35,739 nucleotides of DNA from Actinocrinis sp035650855 (GCF_035650855.1 NZ_DASRGV010000381.1:1-35739); one strand, 5' to 3'; shown: positions 1 through 8,392, numbered from the stretch's first letter. The notes: generated by a model from the sequence alone, not told the origin. Numbers and translations are program-made.

Positions 1-2
1 GC

Positions 3-785
3 GACCAGACCAACGTCAAGCTCATGACGGACGGCATCCTGCTGGCCGACCTGGCCGACTGCCGCACCGTCTTCATCACCGTGGACACCCCGGCCAGCCT
101 GGTCGCGGTGGCCACCACGCTGTTCGGCGCCGACCGCGGCCCGCGCATCGTGGTGGACTGCTCGACGGTGGACGCCCCGGCCGCGCGCACGCTGCGCGAA
201 CTGGCCGCGAAGACCGACACCGCGGTACTGGCCGCCCCGGTCAGTGGAAACGCCGGAGCGGTCGCCGGCGGCACCGCCTCGTTCTGCGTCTCCGGCCCGC
301 TCGAGGCCTACCAGCAGGTGCTGCCGCTGCTGGAGATCCTCGGACGCTCCGTCAGCTACGTGGGCGACGGCGACGCGGCGCGGGTGGTCAAGCTGTGCCA
401 CAACATGCTGCTCGGCGTGATGGCGCAGACCCTCGCCGAGGTCTCGACGCTCGCCCAGCGCTACGGCGTCACCCGCACGGCCCTGATGCAGTTCCTCAAC
501 GGCTCGGTGCTCGGTTCGGACTTCACCCGGTACAAGACCTCGGCGATGCTGAACCTGGACTTCACGCCGACCTTCACCACGGAGCTGCTGCGCAAGGACT
601 TCGACCTCGGACTCGCCGCCGCGCGCGTGGTGGAGAGCCCGATGCCGGTGGCCGGCGCGGCGTACCAGCGCATCCAGGAGGCGGTGACCTCCGGCTTCCG
701 GGACCTGGACTTCGCGGCGCTGCTCGAACTGCAGGCGCGCAGCGCGGGCTTCGAACTGCGGCCTGAGGGCAACAGCGCGGGCTGA
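3..785 (+). CDS. NAD(P)-dependent oxidoreductase, 3-hydroxyisobutyrate dehydrogenase family (5' truncated)
   Basis: The reading frame is open from the first bases of the window, so the gene starts upstream and the N-terminal Rossmann glycine motif is missing. What remains matches the beta-hydroxyacid dehydrogenase family (HIBADH, tartronate semialdehyde reductase, 6PGDH-like). The substrate-binding stretch APVSGNAGAVAGGTASF corresponds to the family's DAPVSGG...GTL motif. The segment GDGDAARVVKLCHN carries the catalytic-lysine pattern (GxGxxxKxxxN). The remaining helical C-terminal half is of normal length. It should be a soluble enzyme reducing or oxidising a short beta-hydroxy acid, or an imine (imine reductases share the fold); the substrate cannot be read from the sequence. 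A strong hairpin follows the stop codon. Confidence 0.85.
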   Translation, partial: DQTNVKLMTDGILLADLADCRTVFITVDTPASLVAVATTLFGADRGPRIVVDCSTVDAPAARTLRELAAKTDTAVLAAPVSGNAGAVAGGTASFCVSGPLEAYQQVLPLLEILGRSVSYVGDGDAARVVKLCHNMLLGVMAQTLAEVSTLAQRYGVTRTALMQFLNGSVLGSDFTRYKTSAMLNLDFTPTFTTELLRKDFDLGLAAARVVESPMPVAGAAYQRIQEAVTSGFRDLDFAALLELQARSAGFELRPEGNSAG

Positions 786-807
786 ACCAGGGGCCGAGTT
801 CTTTCCC

Positions 808-845
808 GGCGGCCGGTGACGCGACGTGCCGCGTCACCGGCCGCC
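808..845 (+). terminator. Strong hairpin, likely terminator of the dehydrogenase gene
   Basis: A perfect 16-bp inverted repeat (808-823 and 830-845) encloses a 6-nt loop, 23 nt after the stop codon of the upstream dehydrogenase. There is no T-tract, as is usual in high-G+C actinobacteria. It lies upstream of the chosen start of the next gene and argues against the longer N-terminal extension of that gene. Confidence 0.7.
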
Positions 846-920
846 GACATGTCTGCCGGGGCGACGGTCAACCGGTCGAAACTCGGATGCGAAGGTGTCG
901 GCCGGGTGCCAGACTGGCGT

Positions 921-1775
921 ATGGCTTGGCAGACTACTGACGACTTGGCGGCCTTCGACGCGGCCGCGCTCGATTTCCTGCGCGCACAGCCCACCCAGAA
1001 CACGATCCTGCTGTCCATCCCCTCCGTGCTGAGGGAACGCGGCTTGCAGGCGTTCGGTGACAGCGGCCCGCGCTTCGGCTGGTACGAGGACGCGAACGGC
1101 GCGGTGAGCGCCGCGTTCCTGCAGACCCCGCCGCATCCGCTGCTCGTTTCCGACCTGCCCGATGAGGCGGCGGCGCGCTCCCTGGTCGAGGTACTGCGGA
1201 CCTCCGGGCGTCCGCTGCCCGGGATCAACGGTCCGCAGCCGGTCGCCGAGGCGTTGGCGAGCGCCTGGTGCGCCGAGACCGGGGCGGTGGCGCGGGAGGG
1301 GGCGAAGCACCGGCTCTACCTGCTCGGCGAGCTGACCTGGCCGTCGCCGCTCCCCGCCGGAGCGGCGCGCATCGCGACCAGCGACGATCTCGATCTGCTG
1401 CTGGCCTGGTTCGTGGACTTCGCCGAGGAGGTCGGCGACCCGGTGATCAACGCGCAGCGAGCGGTCGTGGACCGGCTCGACTACGGCGGCCTGACGCTGT
1501 GGGAGGTGGACGGGGCGCCTGTGTCGATGGCGGGGATCACGCGGCTGCTGGAAGGCGACGGCATCCGGGTCGGTCCGGTGTACACGCCGAAGGCGTTGCG
1601 CGGGCGCGGCTACGCCGCCGCGGCCACCGCGGCGGTCTGCGAGAGCGCGTTCGAGCGCGGGGCGCGCGAAGTTTCGCTGTTCACTGATTTGGCCAACCCG
1701 ACCAGCAACGCCTTGTATCAGCGCCTGGGCTTCCGGCCGCTCGGCGACCGCGTGGTGTTCCGCTTCGAGGGCTGA
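921..1775 (+). CDS. GNAT-family N-acetyltransferase
   Basis: The product is a 284-residue GCN5-related acetyltransferase. The C-terminal half holds the acetyl-CoA pyrophosphate-binding loop (LRGRGYA, an R-x-x-G-x-A type motif) followed by the helix AAATAAVCESAF, then FTDLANPTSNALYQRLGF, the usual final strand-helix of the fold. The N-terminal half is probably a degenerate second GNAT-like domain. The frame is open further upstream, but that extension would run through the terminator hairpin. The ATG at 921 gives the normal MAWQTTDD-type N-terminus. No good Shine-Dalgarno sequence is visible; a CAGACT hexamer just upstream could be a -10 element of a leaderless transcript. The substrate is unknown. 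It converges with the phosphatase gene, with only 13 nt between stops. Confidence 0.85.
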   Translation: MAWQTTDDLAAFDAAALDFLRAQPTQNTILLSIPSVLRERGLQAFGDSGPRFGWYEDANGAVSAAFLQTPPHPLLVSDLPDEAAARSLVEVLRTSGRPLPGINGPQPVAEALASAWCAETGAVAREGAKHRLYLLGELTWPSPLPAGAARIATSDDLDLLLAWFVDFAEEVGDPVINAQRAVVDRLDYGGLTLWEVDGAPVSMAGITRLLEGDGIRVGPVYTPKALRGRGYAAAATAAVCESAFERGAREVSLFTDLANPTSNALYQRLGFRPLGDRVVFRFEG

Positions 1776-1788
1776 TCGGCCCGGCGGT

Positions 1789-3042
1789 TCACTCCTGCGT
1801 GGGCGCGAGCGCCTCGGATACGCCGCGGTCGGGGTGCCAGGCGGTCAGCACGATGGTGGCGTCGTCGCGCAGCCGGTCGTCGTGGTGCTCCAGGATCGCG
1901 TGGATGAGCCGGCGCAGCGCCTCGGGCGGCGGTTCCTCCGCGGCCAGGGAACGCAGCACGAAGTCGACCAGGCGCTGCTCGCCGAACAGCTCTCCGGCGG
2001 CGGACCGGGCCTCGGTGACCCCGTCGGTGTGCAGCAGCAGCCGGTCGCCGGGCTCGAGCTGGGCCCGGTGCAGGGTGCGGGTGGCCTGGTACTGCGGGCG
2101 CAGGCCCAGCGGCAGTTCGCCGCGTGCCTCCAGGGCGCGGGGCACCACCCGGCGCCCGCGGATCAGCAGCGGTGGGGGATGCCCGCAGTTGACCCACGTC
2201 AGCAGCCCGCTGTCCAGGTTGAGGTCGGCGAACACGCCGGTGAGCGAGATCCCGGGCAGCCAGCGCTCCAGCTCGGCGTCGACGTGCTCGGCGATCTGCA
2301 GCAGCGGCCCGGAGGCGCGCCGTACGCTGCGGCAGCTGGCCAGCGCGATCGCGGAGGCCAGGCCGGAGCCCAGGTCATGGCCCATCGCGTCCAGGATGGT
2401 CAGGTGCAGCCGCCCGTCGTCGAGGCCGTGGTCGAACGCGTCGCCGCCGAGCTCGTAGGCCGGCTCCAGCACCGCGGTGGAGGTGACCTGGTCGGTGCCG
2501 AGGGTGAGCGGCGGCAGGAACGCCCAGACCATCTCGGCAGCGGCGTTCATCGGCCGGCGGCGCGCGACGCGGGTGTACAGGTCGCTGTATCCGGTCATGG
2601 ACACGATGATCAAGGTGGCGAGCGAGGCGAGGGCCTCGGCGGCCTCCAGCGTTCTCGCGGTCAACTGCGCCGCGGTGATGCGCACCACCCCGATCCGTTC
2701 GACCCCGTCGACCAGCGGCAGCCATACCGTGAGCGAGCCGTGCTTGGTCAGGCGGGGCGACACGGTCCGGTAGGCCCAACCGGCGAGGGTGCCGTCGATC
2801 GGGATCGGGTCGGCCTCTTCGCCGGACGTGCGCGTGTCCGGCAGCGGGACCAGCACGTCCTGCTGCACGTCAGCCAGGTACAGCGCCGCTTCGGCCATGC
2901 CCAGCCGGTGCGCGGTGTGCTCGATCAGGCCCGCCAGCTGGGACGGCGCCGCGGTGTGCGAGCGCGCCAACAGCTCCGCCAGCGCGCTGTCCTGCTCCTG
3001 TGTCACCGTCACCACCACCCGTCGGCCGGCCTCGCCGCGCAA
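1789..3042 (-). CDS. GAF domain / SpoIIE-type PP2C serine phosphatase
   Basis: The 417-residue protein has an N-terminal GAF-like sensor region (roughly residues 20-165) and a C-terminal SpoIIE/RsbU phosphatase domain (roughly 185-405). The metal-binding motifs are intact: GGDAFDH, DAMGHDLGSG, NCGHPPPLL, LLLHTDGVTEAR and DDATIVLTAWH. Proteins of this kind dephosphorylate anti-anti-sigma factors in partner-switching pathways that control sigma-B-like sigma factors. No anti-sigma or anti-anti-sigma gene is adjacent, so the target is unknown. The start is uncertain: the longest frame begins with TTG, and several in-frame GTG codons (VVVTVTQEQ) 8-12 codons downstream are reasonable alternatives. 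The gene is divergent from lutA over about 120 bp. Confidence 0.85.
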   Translation of the reverse strand: MRGEAGRRVVVTVTQEQDSALAELLARSHTAAPSQLAGLIEHTAHRLGMAEAALYLADVQQDVLVPLPDTRTSGEEADPIPIDGTLAGWAYRTVSPRLTKHGSLTVWLPLVDGVERIGVVRITAAQLTARTLEAAEALASLATLIIVSMTGYSDLYTRVARRRPMNAAAEMVWAFLPPLTLGTDQVTSTAVLEPAYELGGDAFDHGLDDGRLHLTILDAMGHDLGSGLASAIALASCRSVRRASGPLLQIAEHVDAELERWLPGISLTGVFADLNLDSGLLTWVNCGHPPPLLIRGRRVVPRALEARGELPLGLRPQYQATRTLHRAQLEPGDRLLLHTDGVTEARSAAGELFGEQRLVDFVLRSLAAEEPPPEALRRLIHAILEHHDDRLRDDATIVLTAWHPDRGVSEALAPTQE

Positions 3043-3146
3043 CGCCCATCCGTGGGCTGTTCACCGCCGGGTACCCATCGGCCGACTCCACAGACATATT
3101 GCCGTGACGACGCCCGGCGGACGATGATGTCATCGGATCTTTGACC

Positions 3147-3155
3147 GAGGAGAGG
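3147..3155 (+). promoter_or_regulatory. Ribosome binding site that fixes the lutA GTG start
   Basis: GAGGAGAGG lies 8 nt before the GTG start codon at 3164, a near-ideal Shine-Dalgarno arrangement that supports GTG over any downstream ATG. Confidence 0.75.
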
Positions 3156-3163
3156 CCGGGCTG

Positions 3164-3865
3164 GTGCGGATCGCGCTGTTCATCACCTGCTTGAACGACG
3201 CGCTGTTCCCCGACGCGGGGAAGGCGACCGTCGCGCTGCTCGAACGACTCGGCGTCGAGGTCGACTTCCCGATGGCCCAGACCTGCTGTGGGCAGATGCA
3301 CTACAACACGGGGTACCCCGCCGACGCCGCCGCGCTCGCGGGCTCCTTCGCGGCCGCCTTCGCAGGGTATGAATACGTGGTCGCGCCCTCGGGCTCGTGC
3401 GCCGCGATGGTGCGCGACATTCATCCGAGGATCGTGCCGGACGCGACCGTGCCGCGCGTGTTCGAGCTTTCGGAGTTCCTCATCGACGTGCTCGGCGTCG
3501 AGGACGTCGGCGCCTACTTCCCGCACAAGGTCACCTATCACCCGACGTGTCACTCGCTGCGGCTGCTGAACGTCGGCGACCGGCCGCTGCGGCTGCTGCG
3601 AGCCGTCGCCGGCCTCGAACTGGAGGACCTGCCCGGGGCGCAGGAGTGCTGCGGTTTCGGCGGCACCTTCTCGCTCAAGAACCCGGACGTCTCGACCGCG
3701 ATGGGCGCCGACAAGGTCGCCAACGCGGTCAGCACCGGCGCGCAGTACCTCGTCGCCGCGGACAACTCGTGCCTGATGCACATCGGCGGGCTCGCACAGC
3801 GTTCCGGAGCGCCGATCCGCACGATCCACCTGGCCGAGGTGCTGGCGGCGACGCGCTCGGCCTGA
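3164..3865 (+). CDS. lutA: LutA/YkgE-type (Fe-S) oxidoreductase subunit, orphan
   Basis: The 233-residue protein matches the CCG-domain protein LutA (YkgE), the cysteine-rich subunit of the LutABC L-lactate oxidation complex, at the usual length. Visible cysteine motifs are C9, the first CCG (C41-C42, TCCGQM), C79 (PSGSCAAM), C129 (YHPTCHS) and the second CCG (C162-C163, ECCGFGG). This is the two-repeat pattern that binds an Fe-S cluster in heterodisulfide-reductase-like proteins. The family acts in the cytoplasm with LutB (Fe-S) and LutC. Neither is adjacent: the next gene is an unrelated convergent oxidoreductase. The partners may be encoded elsewhere, or this paralogue may serve a different electron-transfer enzyme. 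A strong ribosome binding site precedes the GTG start. Confidence 0.85.
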   Translation: MRIALFITCLNDALFPDAGKATVALLERLGVEVDFPMAQTCCGQMHYNTGYPADAAALAGSFAAAFAGYEYVVAPSGSCAAMVRDIHPRIVPDATVPRVFELSEFLIDVLGVEDVGAYFPHKVTYHPTCHSLRLLNVGDRPLRLLRAVAGLELEDLPGAQECCGFGGTFSLKNPDVSTAMGADKVANAVSTGAQYLVAADNSCLMHIGGLAQRSGAPIRTIHLAEVLAATRSA

Positions 3866-3982
3866 CGACCACGCGCGCAGCCTCGCGGCGACGCGCGCAG
3901 TTGACGGCCTCTCAGCCGCCGGCGGTCAGCTCCGCAACCGCGGCGCCGGCCGCCGCGCCCGCGCCCGGTATCAGTTGCCGGA

Positions 3983-4963
3983 TCAGGATCCGAACTGCCG
4001 CACCGCCGCGACCGCCTCGGCGAACTGACGCGTGGGCCCGTCCCCGACCGGCCGCAGAACGACGCTGTGGACACCCGCGTCCCACAGCTGCCGCACGCGC
4101 TGCGCGACCTGCGCCGCATCCCCCGAGACGGTAAAGACCTCCTGCTCCGGCACGCCGAGCATCCGGGAGTACTCCGCGAGCACCGGCGCGAGTGCGGCTC
4201 GGACCTCGGCCTGGTCCTCGCGGACGCACAGGTGCGTGAAGATGACCAGCTCGTGTGGCCCGGGGTTCGCCGCGCCGGCGCGTCCCTTCTCGATCAGGGC
4301 TCTGATGCCAGGCAGGTCGTTCGGGCCGCGGCCCTCCACCACGAGCGTGCCGTCCGCGACGCGGCCCGCCAGCTCCAGCGAGCGCGGCCCGATGACTCCG
4401 GCGATCACCGGCGGCGGCTGCCGCGGCGGGTGCACCAGCTGGATCTTCTCGAGGTGGATCGCGCGCCCGTCGACCGAGACCTCCTCGCCGCGCAGGATCG
4501 CCCGCACCGCGCCGATGGTCTCCTCCAGCAGCGCGAGCTTGTGCGGCACGCTCGCGCCGACCTGCGCCATCCACTCCGGCGCGCCGTGCCCGATGCCCGC
4601 CGCGAGACGGCCGGGATACAGGCGCGCCAGTGTGCCGAACTCCATGGCCAGCAGCGCCGGGTTACGCAGCGGGGCCGGGGCGATGCCGATGCCGACCCGC
4701 AGCCGCTCGGTCGCGGCGAGCACGGTGGCCGCGGACGCGATCGAGCCGGCCCAGCGCAGATCCTCGACCACCCACAGGTCGTCCGCGCCCGCCGCCTCAA
4801 CCTCCCGGGCGAAGGCGACCAGCGATTCCGGCGGCAGCGAGCGGTCGAACATCACGCCAAGGCGGCGGCGCCGTGCATCACCGCGTGGCGCATCACCGCG
4901 TGGCGCATCACCGCGCCGCGTCTCACCGCGCGGGCCGCCACCCTGCTGCGAACTTTCGATCAT
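3983..4963 (-). CDS. LLM-class F420-dependent oxidoreductase
   Basis: The 326-residue protein belongs to the luciferase-like monooxygenase superfamily (TIM-barrel; F420- or FMN-dependent). Supporting segments are DDLWVVEDLRWAGS, the TERLRVGIGIAPAPLRNPALLAMEFGTLARL region split over beta-3/beta-4, PGRLAAGIGHG, PPVIAGVIGPRSLELAG, and the C-terminal GVHSVVLRPVGDGP. In actinobacteria most such genes use coenzyme F420; the substrate cannot be read. The family core starts near residue 34 (RRLGVMF). The preceding residues are an Arg/Gly/Asp-rich tail made by a 15-bp tandem repeat. The ATG at 4963 has no clear Shine-Dalgarno sequence, so a start inside or after the repeat is possible. The gene is divergent from a methyltransferase gene over 57 bp. 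Confidence 0.85.
   Translation of the reverse strand: MIESSQQGGGPRGETRRGDAPRGDAPRGDARRRRLGVMFDRSLPPESLVAFAREVEAAGADDLWVVEDLRWAGSIASAATVLAATERLRVGIGIAPAPLRNPALLAMEFGTLARLYPGRLAAGIGHGAPEWMAQVGASVPHKLALLEETIGAVRAILRGEEVSVDGRAIHLEKIQLVHPPRQPPPVIAGVIGPRSLELAGRVADGTLVVEGRGPNDLPGIRALIEKGRAGAANPGPHELVIFTHLCVREDQAEVRAALAPVLAEYSRMLGVPEQEVFTVSGDAAQVAQRVRQLWDAGVHSVVLRPVGDGPTRQFAEAVAAVRQFGS
4876..4935. repeat. 15-bp tandem repeat (4 units) in the N-terminal coding region
   Basis: Unit GCATCACCGCGTGGC occurs twice perfectly (4876-4890, 4891-4905). A third copy differs at two positions (4906-4920) and a fourth is degenerate (4921-4935). On the minus strand it encodes repeated Arg-Gly-Asp-Ala-Pro-like pentapeptides at the start of the LLM oxidoreductase. 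Because the unit is a multiple of three, gain or loss of a unit would keep frame. Confidence 0.85.
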
Positions 4964-5020
4964 GGGGAAACGCTAGCAGCGGCCGCCGACACACGGCGTG
5001 GAACGCGGTGACCTGTTTCG

Positions 5021-5725
5021 ATGGAAGGCATGGATCACACGACGCGTGAAGGGTACAGCGGCACCGGTCCCGGGCCGATCACTCCGGACGGCTGCGCGGT
5101 CGAGCTGTACGAGCGCATCCCGCTGGGCGATGAAGTCGACGTCGTGCAGGGCGCGGTGCCCGCCGGCGCTTCCCTCCTCGAACTCGGCTGTGGCGTCGGC
5201 CGGATGACCAGGCCGCTCGTCCAGCGCGGGTTCGCCGTGACCGCGATCGACGAGTCGGCCGAAATGCTCGAACGGGTCACCGGCGTGCGCACGGTGTGCA
5301 GCCCGATCGAGCTGCTGGACCTCGGCGAGCGCTTCGACGTGGTGCTGCTGGCCTCTTTCCTCGTCCACGCCGGTGATCCGCAGGTGCGCCGAGGAATCCT
5401 GACCACCTGTCAGCGACATGTCGCTGACAATGGCTGCGTTCTGATTCAACGGCGGCCTGAGGGCTGGGACGATCGCATCCCCCGCGAGGCCGTGCTGGGC
5501 GACGGACTCGTGCGGGTCGTTTCCTCGACTCCGGTCAGCGCGGACGTGCGCTCGGTACGCGCCGAATACTTCTTCCCGGACGCGCACTGGACCCAGACCT
5601 ACCTCGCGCACCCGATGACTGAAACAGAGTTCGAGCGCGCGCTCGCGGAGGCGGGCCTGCGCGTCGATGCGTATCTGACCCCTGATCGATCTTGGGTCAG
5701 AGCTGTGCGCATGCTCACTTCTTGA
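5021..5725 (+). CDS. Class I SAM-dependent methyltransferase
   Basis: The product (234 residues) has a Rossmann-like methyltransferase fold. SAM-binding motif I is LLELGCGVGRMTRPL (about residues 52-66), followed by the acidic end of strand 2 (FAVTAIDESAEML), and FDVVLLASFLVHAG at the motif III/IV position. The methyl acceptor is unknown. A second ATG three codons downstream is an alternative start; neither has a properly spaced Shine-Dalgarno sequence. The last 11 bp overlap the 3' end of the convergent TPR membrane protein gene, so the two transcripts must be antisense at their ends. Confidence 0.85.
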   Translation: MEGMDHTTREGYSGTGPGPITPDGCAVELYERIPLGDEVDVVQGAVPAGASLLELGCGVGRMTRPLVQRGFAVTAIDESAEMLERVTGVRTVCSPIELLDLGERFDVVLLASFLVHAGDPQVRRGILTTCQRHVADNGCVLIQRRPEGWDDRIPREAVLGDGLVRVVSSTPVSADVRSVRAEYFFPDAHWTQTYLAHPMTETEFERALAEAGLRVDAYLTPDRSWVRAVRMLTS

Positions 5726-6767
5726 CGTTGCGGGCGTTGCGGGCGGCGATCAGCAGGCCGAGGCCGATGAACGGCAACAGGTGGCCCTCGTGCCCGAATC
5801 CGCCGAGCGCCGCGCGGACCTCGCGCTGCGGCACGAGCTGCACTATCGCGCCGACCACCACGATCGCCAGCGCGACCGCGAACACCACCATCGCCGTCAG
5901 TGCCCTGCGATCGGTGCGCAGGATCATCGTGGCGAACGCGCCGACGCTGCGCCGCGCGATCGCCAGGATCCACACCAGGCCGGCCAGCAGCCCGGCGGTG
6001 AGCGTGATGCCGAGCCCGCGCAGCACCAGCGGACTGGCGACGCCCGCGGTGAACACGACCACGAGCACGCAGGCGTAGGCGATCGCGCAAAGGCGCCGCA
6101 GCAGCAGCACGATCGTGTTCGCGAGGTTCTCCCGGGCCAGCTTCTGCTGCGGGTTGTGGCGCAGCGAGGTGCGGAATCCGGCCAGCGCCCGGGCCCAGCG
6201 CCCGTTGGCCCGGTCGAGCACCGCGATGTTGTTGTGCGCGGTGGCGAGGTTCGGGTTGATGCTCAACGCGTGCAGGTACGCCGCGCGCGCCTCTTCGGTC
6301 CGGCCGAGCTGCTTGACCACGACGCCGTAGAGGACGTGCACGTCGGCCTCGTTCGGGGCCAGCTCGCGCGCCCGGTGCGCCGCCGGGAGGGCCGAGTGCG
6401 GGTCGCTGTGCCGCAGGCACTCCGCCAGCAGCCAGTGGCACCGCCACTCGTCCGGCGCCAGCCGCAGCGCCTCGCGCGCCGAGTTGGTGGCCGCCCACCG
6501 ATCGCCCACTGAGTTGTACGCGTTGGCCAGAATGCGGTGTCCGTGCTCCGAGGCCGGGTCGGCCGCGACCGCCGCCTTCGCGGTGTCTATGGCCAGGTCC
6601 ATGTCCCCGGCCGCGTGGTGGCAGCGGGCCAGCAGCCGCAGCGCGAACGCGTTGGCGGGGTCGGCGGCCAGCAGGGTGCTCAGCCGGGCGCGGGCCTCGG
6701 CGGCGCGGCCGAGGTCGAGCAGCGTCGAAGCACGCAGCAGTTCGTTGCGGGCGTCGAGCTCAGTCAC
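5715..6767 (-). CDS. TPR-repeat protein with C-terminal membrane domain
   Basis: The 350-residue protein begins with about five to six tetratricopeptide repeats (residues 5-225; for example the NPNLATAHNNIAVLDRANGRWARAL helix pair, shown by its A/G/Y/P periodicity). About four predicted transmembrane helices follow (near 230-250, 253-272, 292-313 and 328-345), and the protein ends in a basic tail (ARNARNVKK). There is no signal peptide, so the TPR solenoid is probably cytoplasmic and the protein a membrane-anchored scaffold. It lies 78 bp downstream of, and in the same direction as, the TPR-AAA ATPase gene, which suggests co-transcription and a joint complex. No function is assigned to this family that I can name. 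It overlaps the convergent methyltransferase gene by 11 bp. Confidence 0.75.
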   Translation of the reverse strand: MTELDARNELLRASTLLDLGRAAEARARLSTLLAADPANAFALRLLARCHHAAGDMDLAIDTAKAAVAADPASEHGHRILANAYNSVGDRWAATNSAREALRLAPDEWRCHWLLAECLRHSDPHSALPAAHRARELAPNEADVHVLYGVVVKQLGRTEEARAAYLHALSINPNLATAHNNIAVLDRANGRWARALAGFRTSLRHNPQQKLARENLANTIVLLLRRLCAIAYACVLVVVFTAGVASPLVLRGLGITLTAGLLAGLVWILAIARRSVGAFATMILRTDRRALTAMVVFAVALAIVVVGAIVQLVPQREVRAALGGFGHEGHLLPFIGLGLLIAARNARNVKK

Positions 6768-6845
6768 CGCTCCACCTCGGTCATTGCTTCGGGTCGGTTG
6801 CCGCTTCGGATCGGTCGCCGCCGCGGACCGGACGGCGCGCCGGGC

Positions 6846-8267
6846 CTACAGCAGCTTGCGCTTCTTCAGATAGTCCAGCAGATCGTCATAGGCGCCGGCC
6901 TCGTTCGCGAACATCGCCACGTTGCGCGCCGACTCGAGCCACGGTCCGATCGACGGGCGCACCTCGCCCAGCGCGGCCTCGATGTCGCGCATCTCAATCA
7001 TCCGCACCGCGCCGGAGACCGCCGAGTCCAGCAGCGCCCGCTCGGCCGCGGTCTCGCAGACGTGCGCGAGGTCGGCCCCCGAGTAACCCTCGGTGCGCTT
7101 CGCCGTGGCGGCCAGGTCGATCTTCGCGACCGGGCGGCCCTTGAGATGATGCCGCAGGATCGCCTCGCGGGCGGACTGGTCCGGCGGCAGCACGAGCACG
7201 GTGCGATCCAGCCGCCCGGGCCGGCGCAGCGCCACGTCCACGTCCCAGGGCGCGTTGGTGGCCGCCAGCACGAAGACGCCGTCGTTCTGCGCACCGACGC
7301 CGTCGAGCTCTGAGAGCAGCTGGTTGACGGTGCCGCGCATCGAGTTGGACCGCAGCTGGCTGCGCCGCTGCCCGATCGCGTCCACCTCGTCGAGGAAGAG
7401 CACGCAGGGCGCGTGCCGCCGCGCGGTGGCGAAGATCTCGCTCAGGTTCCGCTCGCTCTGCCCGATGTACATGTCCAGCACGTCGGCCAGCGTCACCGAG
7501 AAGAACGCCGCGCCGAGCTCGCCGGCGATCGCGCGGGCCAGGAAGGTCTTGCCGCAGCCCGGCGGTCCGTAGAGCAGCAGGCCGCCCTTGAGCGACTTTC
7601 CGTAGAGCCGGCTGAGCTCCGGGTTGCGCATCGGAGCCAGGAACGCCGCCTCGAGCCGCTTCTTGACCTGCGCCATGCCGCCGACGTCGGCCAGCCGCAC
7701 GGTGCTGATCTCCTCCACGTCGTACGCGGGCTCGGTCAGCTCCTCGTCGTCCGCGTCGAGGAACATCGGCGGCAGGATCTCGCCGAGGTCGCGGGCGGCC
7801 GCGTCCCAGTCGAAGGAGTCGAAGTCCGGCTCGCTGGAGCGCTGCGGCGGGGGAGCGGGGATGGCCGAGGCGGGGGAGGAGGCGCTGGTCGCGTCGTGCG
7901 GCGCGTGTGGCTGCGGCGGAGCCGAGGGCTCGGCGAAGGGCGACTCGTCGGCGCGCAATGCGTCGCGGGCCGCCGTCTCCTGGGCGGGCGACTCGTAAGG
8001 GGAGGAATCGCGGGCCGGTTCGTGCGCCGTCGGGGCCGACGTGCCCGGGGCGTCCACGCGTATCCCGCCGCCGACCGCGCGCTGCATCAGCTCCAGGGCT
8101 TCGGCGCAGGTGGGGTCGGCGGCCAGCACCAGTCCGAGATGGCTGATCGCCTCGGCCGTGGAGCCCGCGCCCAGCAGCAGACCGGCGAGGTGCAGCCGCA
8201 GCGGCACGTCCTGCGGCGCGGCTTCCACCGCCTTACGCAGGCTGTCAATGAGCGGCGAACCGTCCAC
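6846..8267 (-). CDS. AAA+ ATPase with N-terminal TPR domain (CDC48/FtsH-like module)
   Basis: With the GTG start the protein has 473 residues. Residues about 5-70 form TPR-like helices (VPLRLHLAGLLLGAGSTAEAISHLG). A long Ala/Pro/Ser/Glu-rich linker follows, then one AAA+ module. That module has Walker A GPPGCGKT at 234-241, Walker B LFLDEVDA with D293-E294, a pore-like segment DMYIGQSERN, sensor 1 AATN, the arginine-finger region RRPGRLDR, and sensor 2 GYSGADLAHVCETA. It resembles the single AAA domain of Cdc48, katanin or FtsH, but has no protease domain. The GTG start is preceded by GGGGAGGGG with a 5-nt spacing; an upstream ATG would add 22 residues without a ribosome binding site. It is probably the first gene of a two-gene operon with the TPR membrane protein. 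The substrate is unknown. Confidence 0.85.
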   Translation of the reverse strand: MDGSPLIDSLRKAVEAAPQDVPLRLHLAGLLLGAGSTAEAISHLGLVLAADPTCAEALELMQRAVGGGIRVDAPGTSAPTAHEPARDSSPYESPAQETAARDALRADESPFAEPSAPPQPHAPHDATSASSPASAIPAPPPQRSSEPDFDSFDWDAAARDLGEILPPMFLDADDEELTEPAYDVEEISTVRLADVGGMAQVKKRLEAAFLAPMRNPELSRLYGKSLKGGLLLYGPPGCGKTFLARAIAGELGAAFFSVTLADVLDMYIGQSERNLSEIFATARRHAPCVLFLDEVDAIGQRRSQLRSNSMRGTVNQLLSELDGVGAQNDGVFVLAATNAPWDVDVALRRPGRLDRTVLVLPPDQSAREAILRHHLKGRPVAKIDLAATAKRTEGYSGADLAHVCETAAERALLDSAVSGAVRMIEMRDIEAALGEVRPSIGPWLESARNVAMFANEAGAYDDLLDYLKKRKLL

Positions 8268-8392
8268 TGCATCCCCTCCCCGGTGCCTTGCCCGGCGCAA
8301 CGCCGGGGGCACCAGTGTAGGGGTGGAGTCCACCTCTAGACGGGAACTGTCAGGATCGTCGCTCTCACCGGTACCAGCCGGTCACGCAGTGC

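Noticed and set aside
816..920. Longer N-terminus for the first GNAT protein
   Set aside because: It would translate through a 16-bp terminator hairpin and adds residues without similarity; the ATG at 921 gives a normal start.
4876..4935. RGD motifs as an integrin-binding or adhesion signal
   Set aside because: The protein is a cytoplasmic oxidoreductase with no export signal; the RGD triplets come from the repeat's codon phase.
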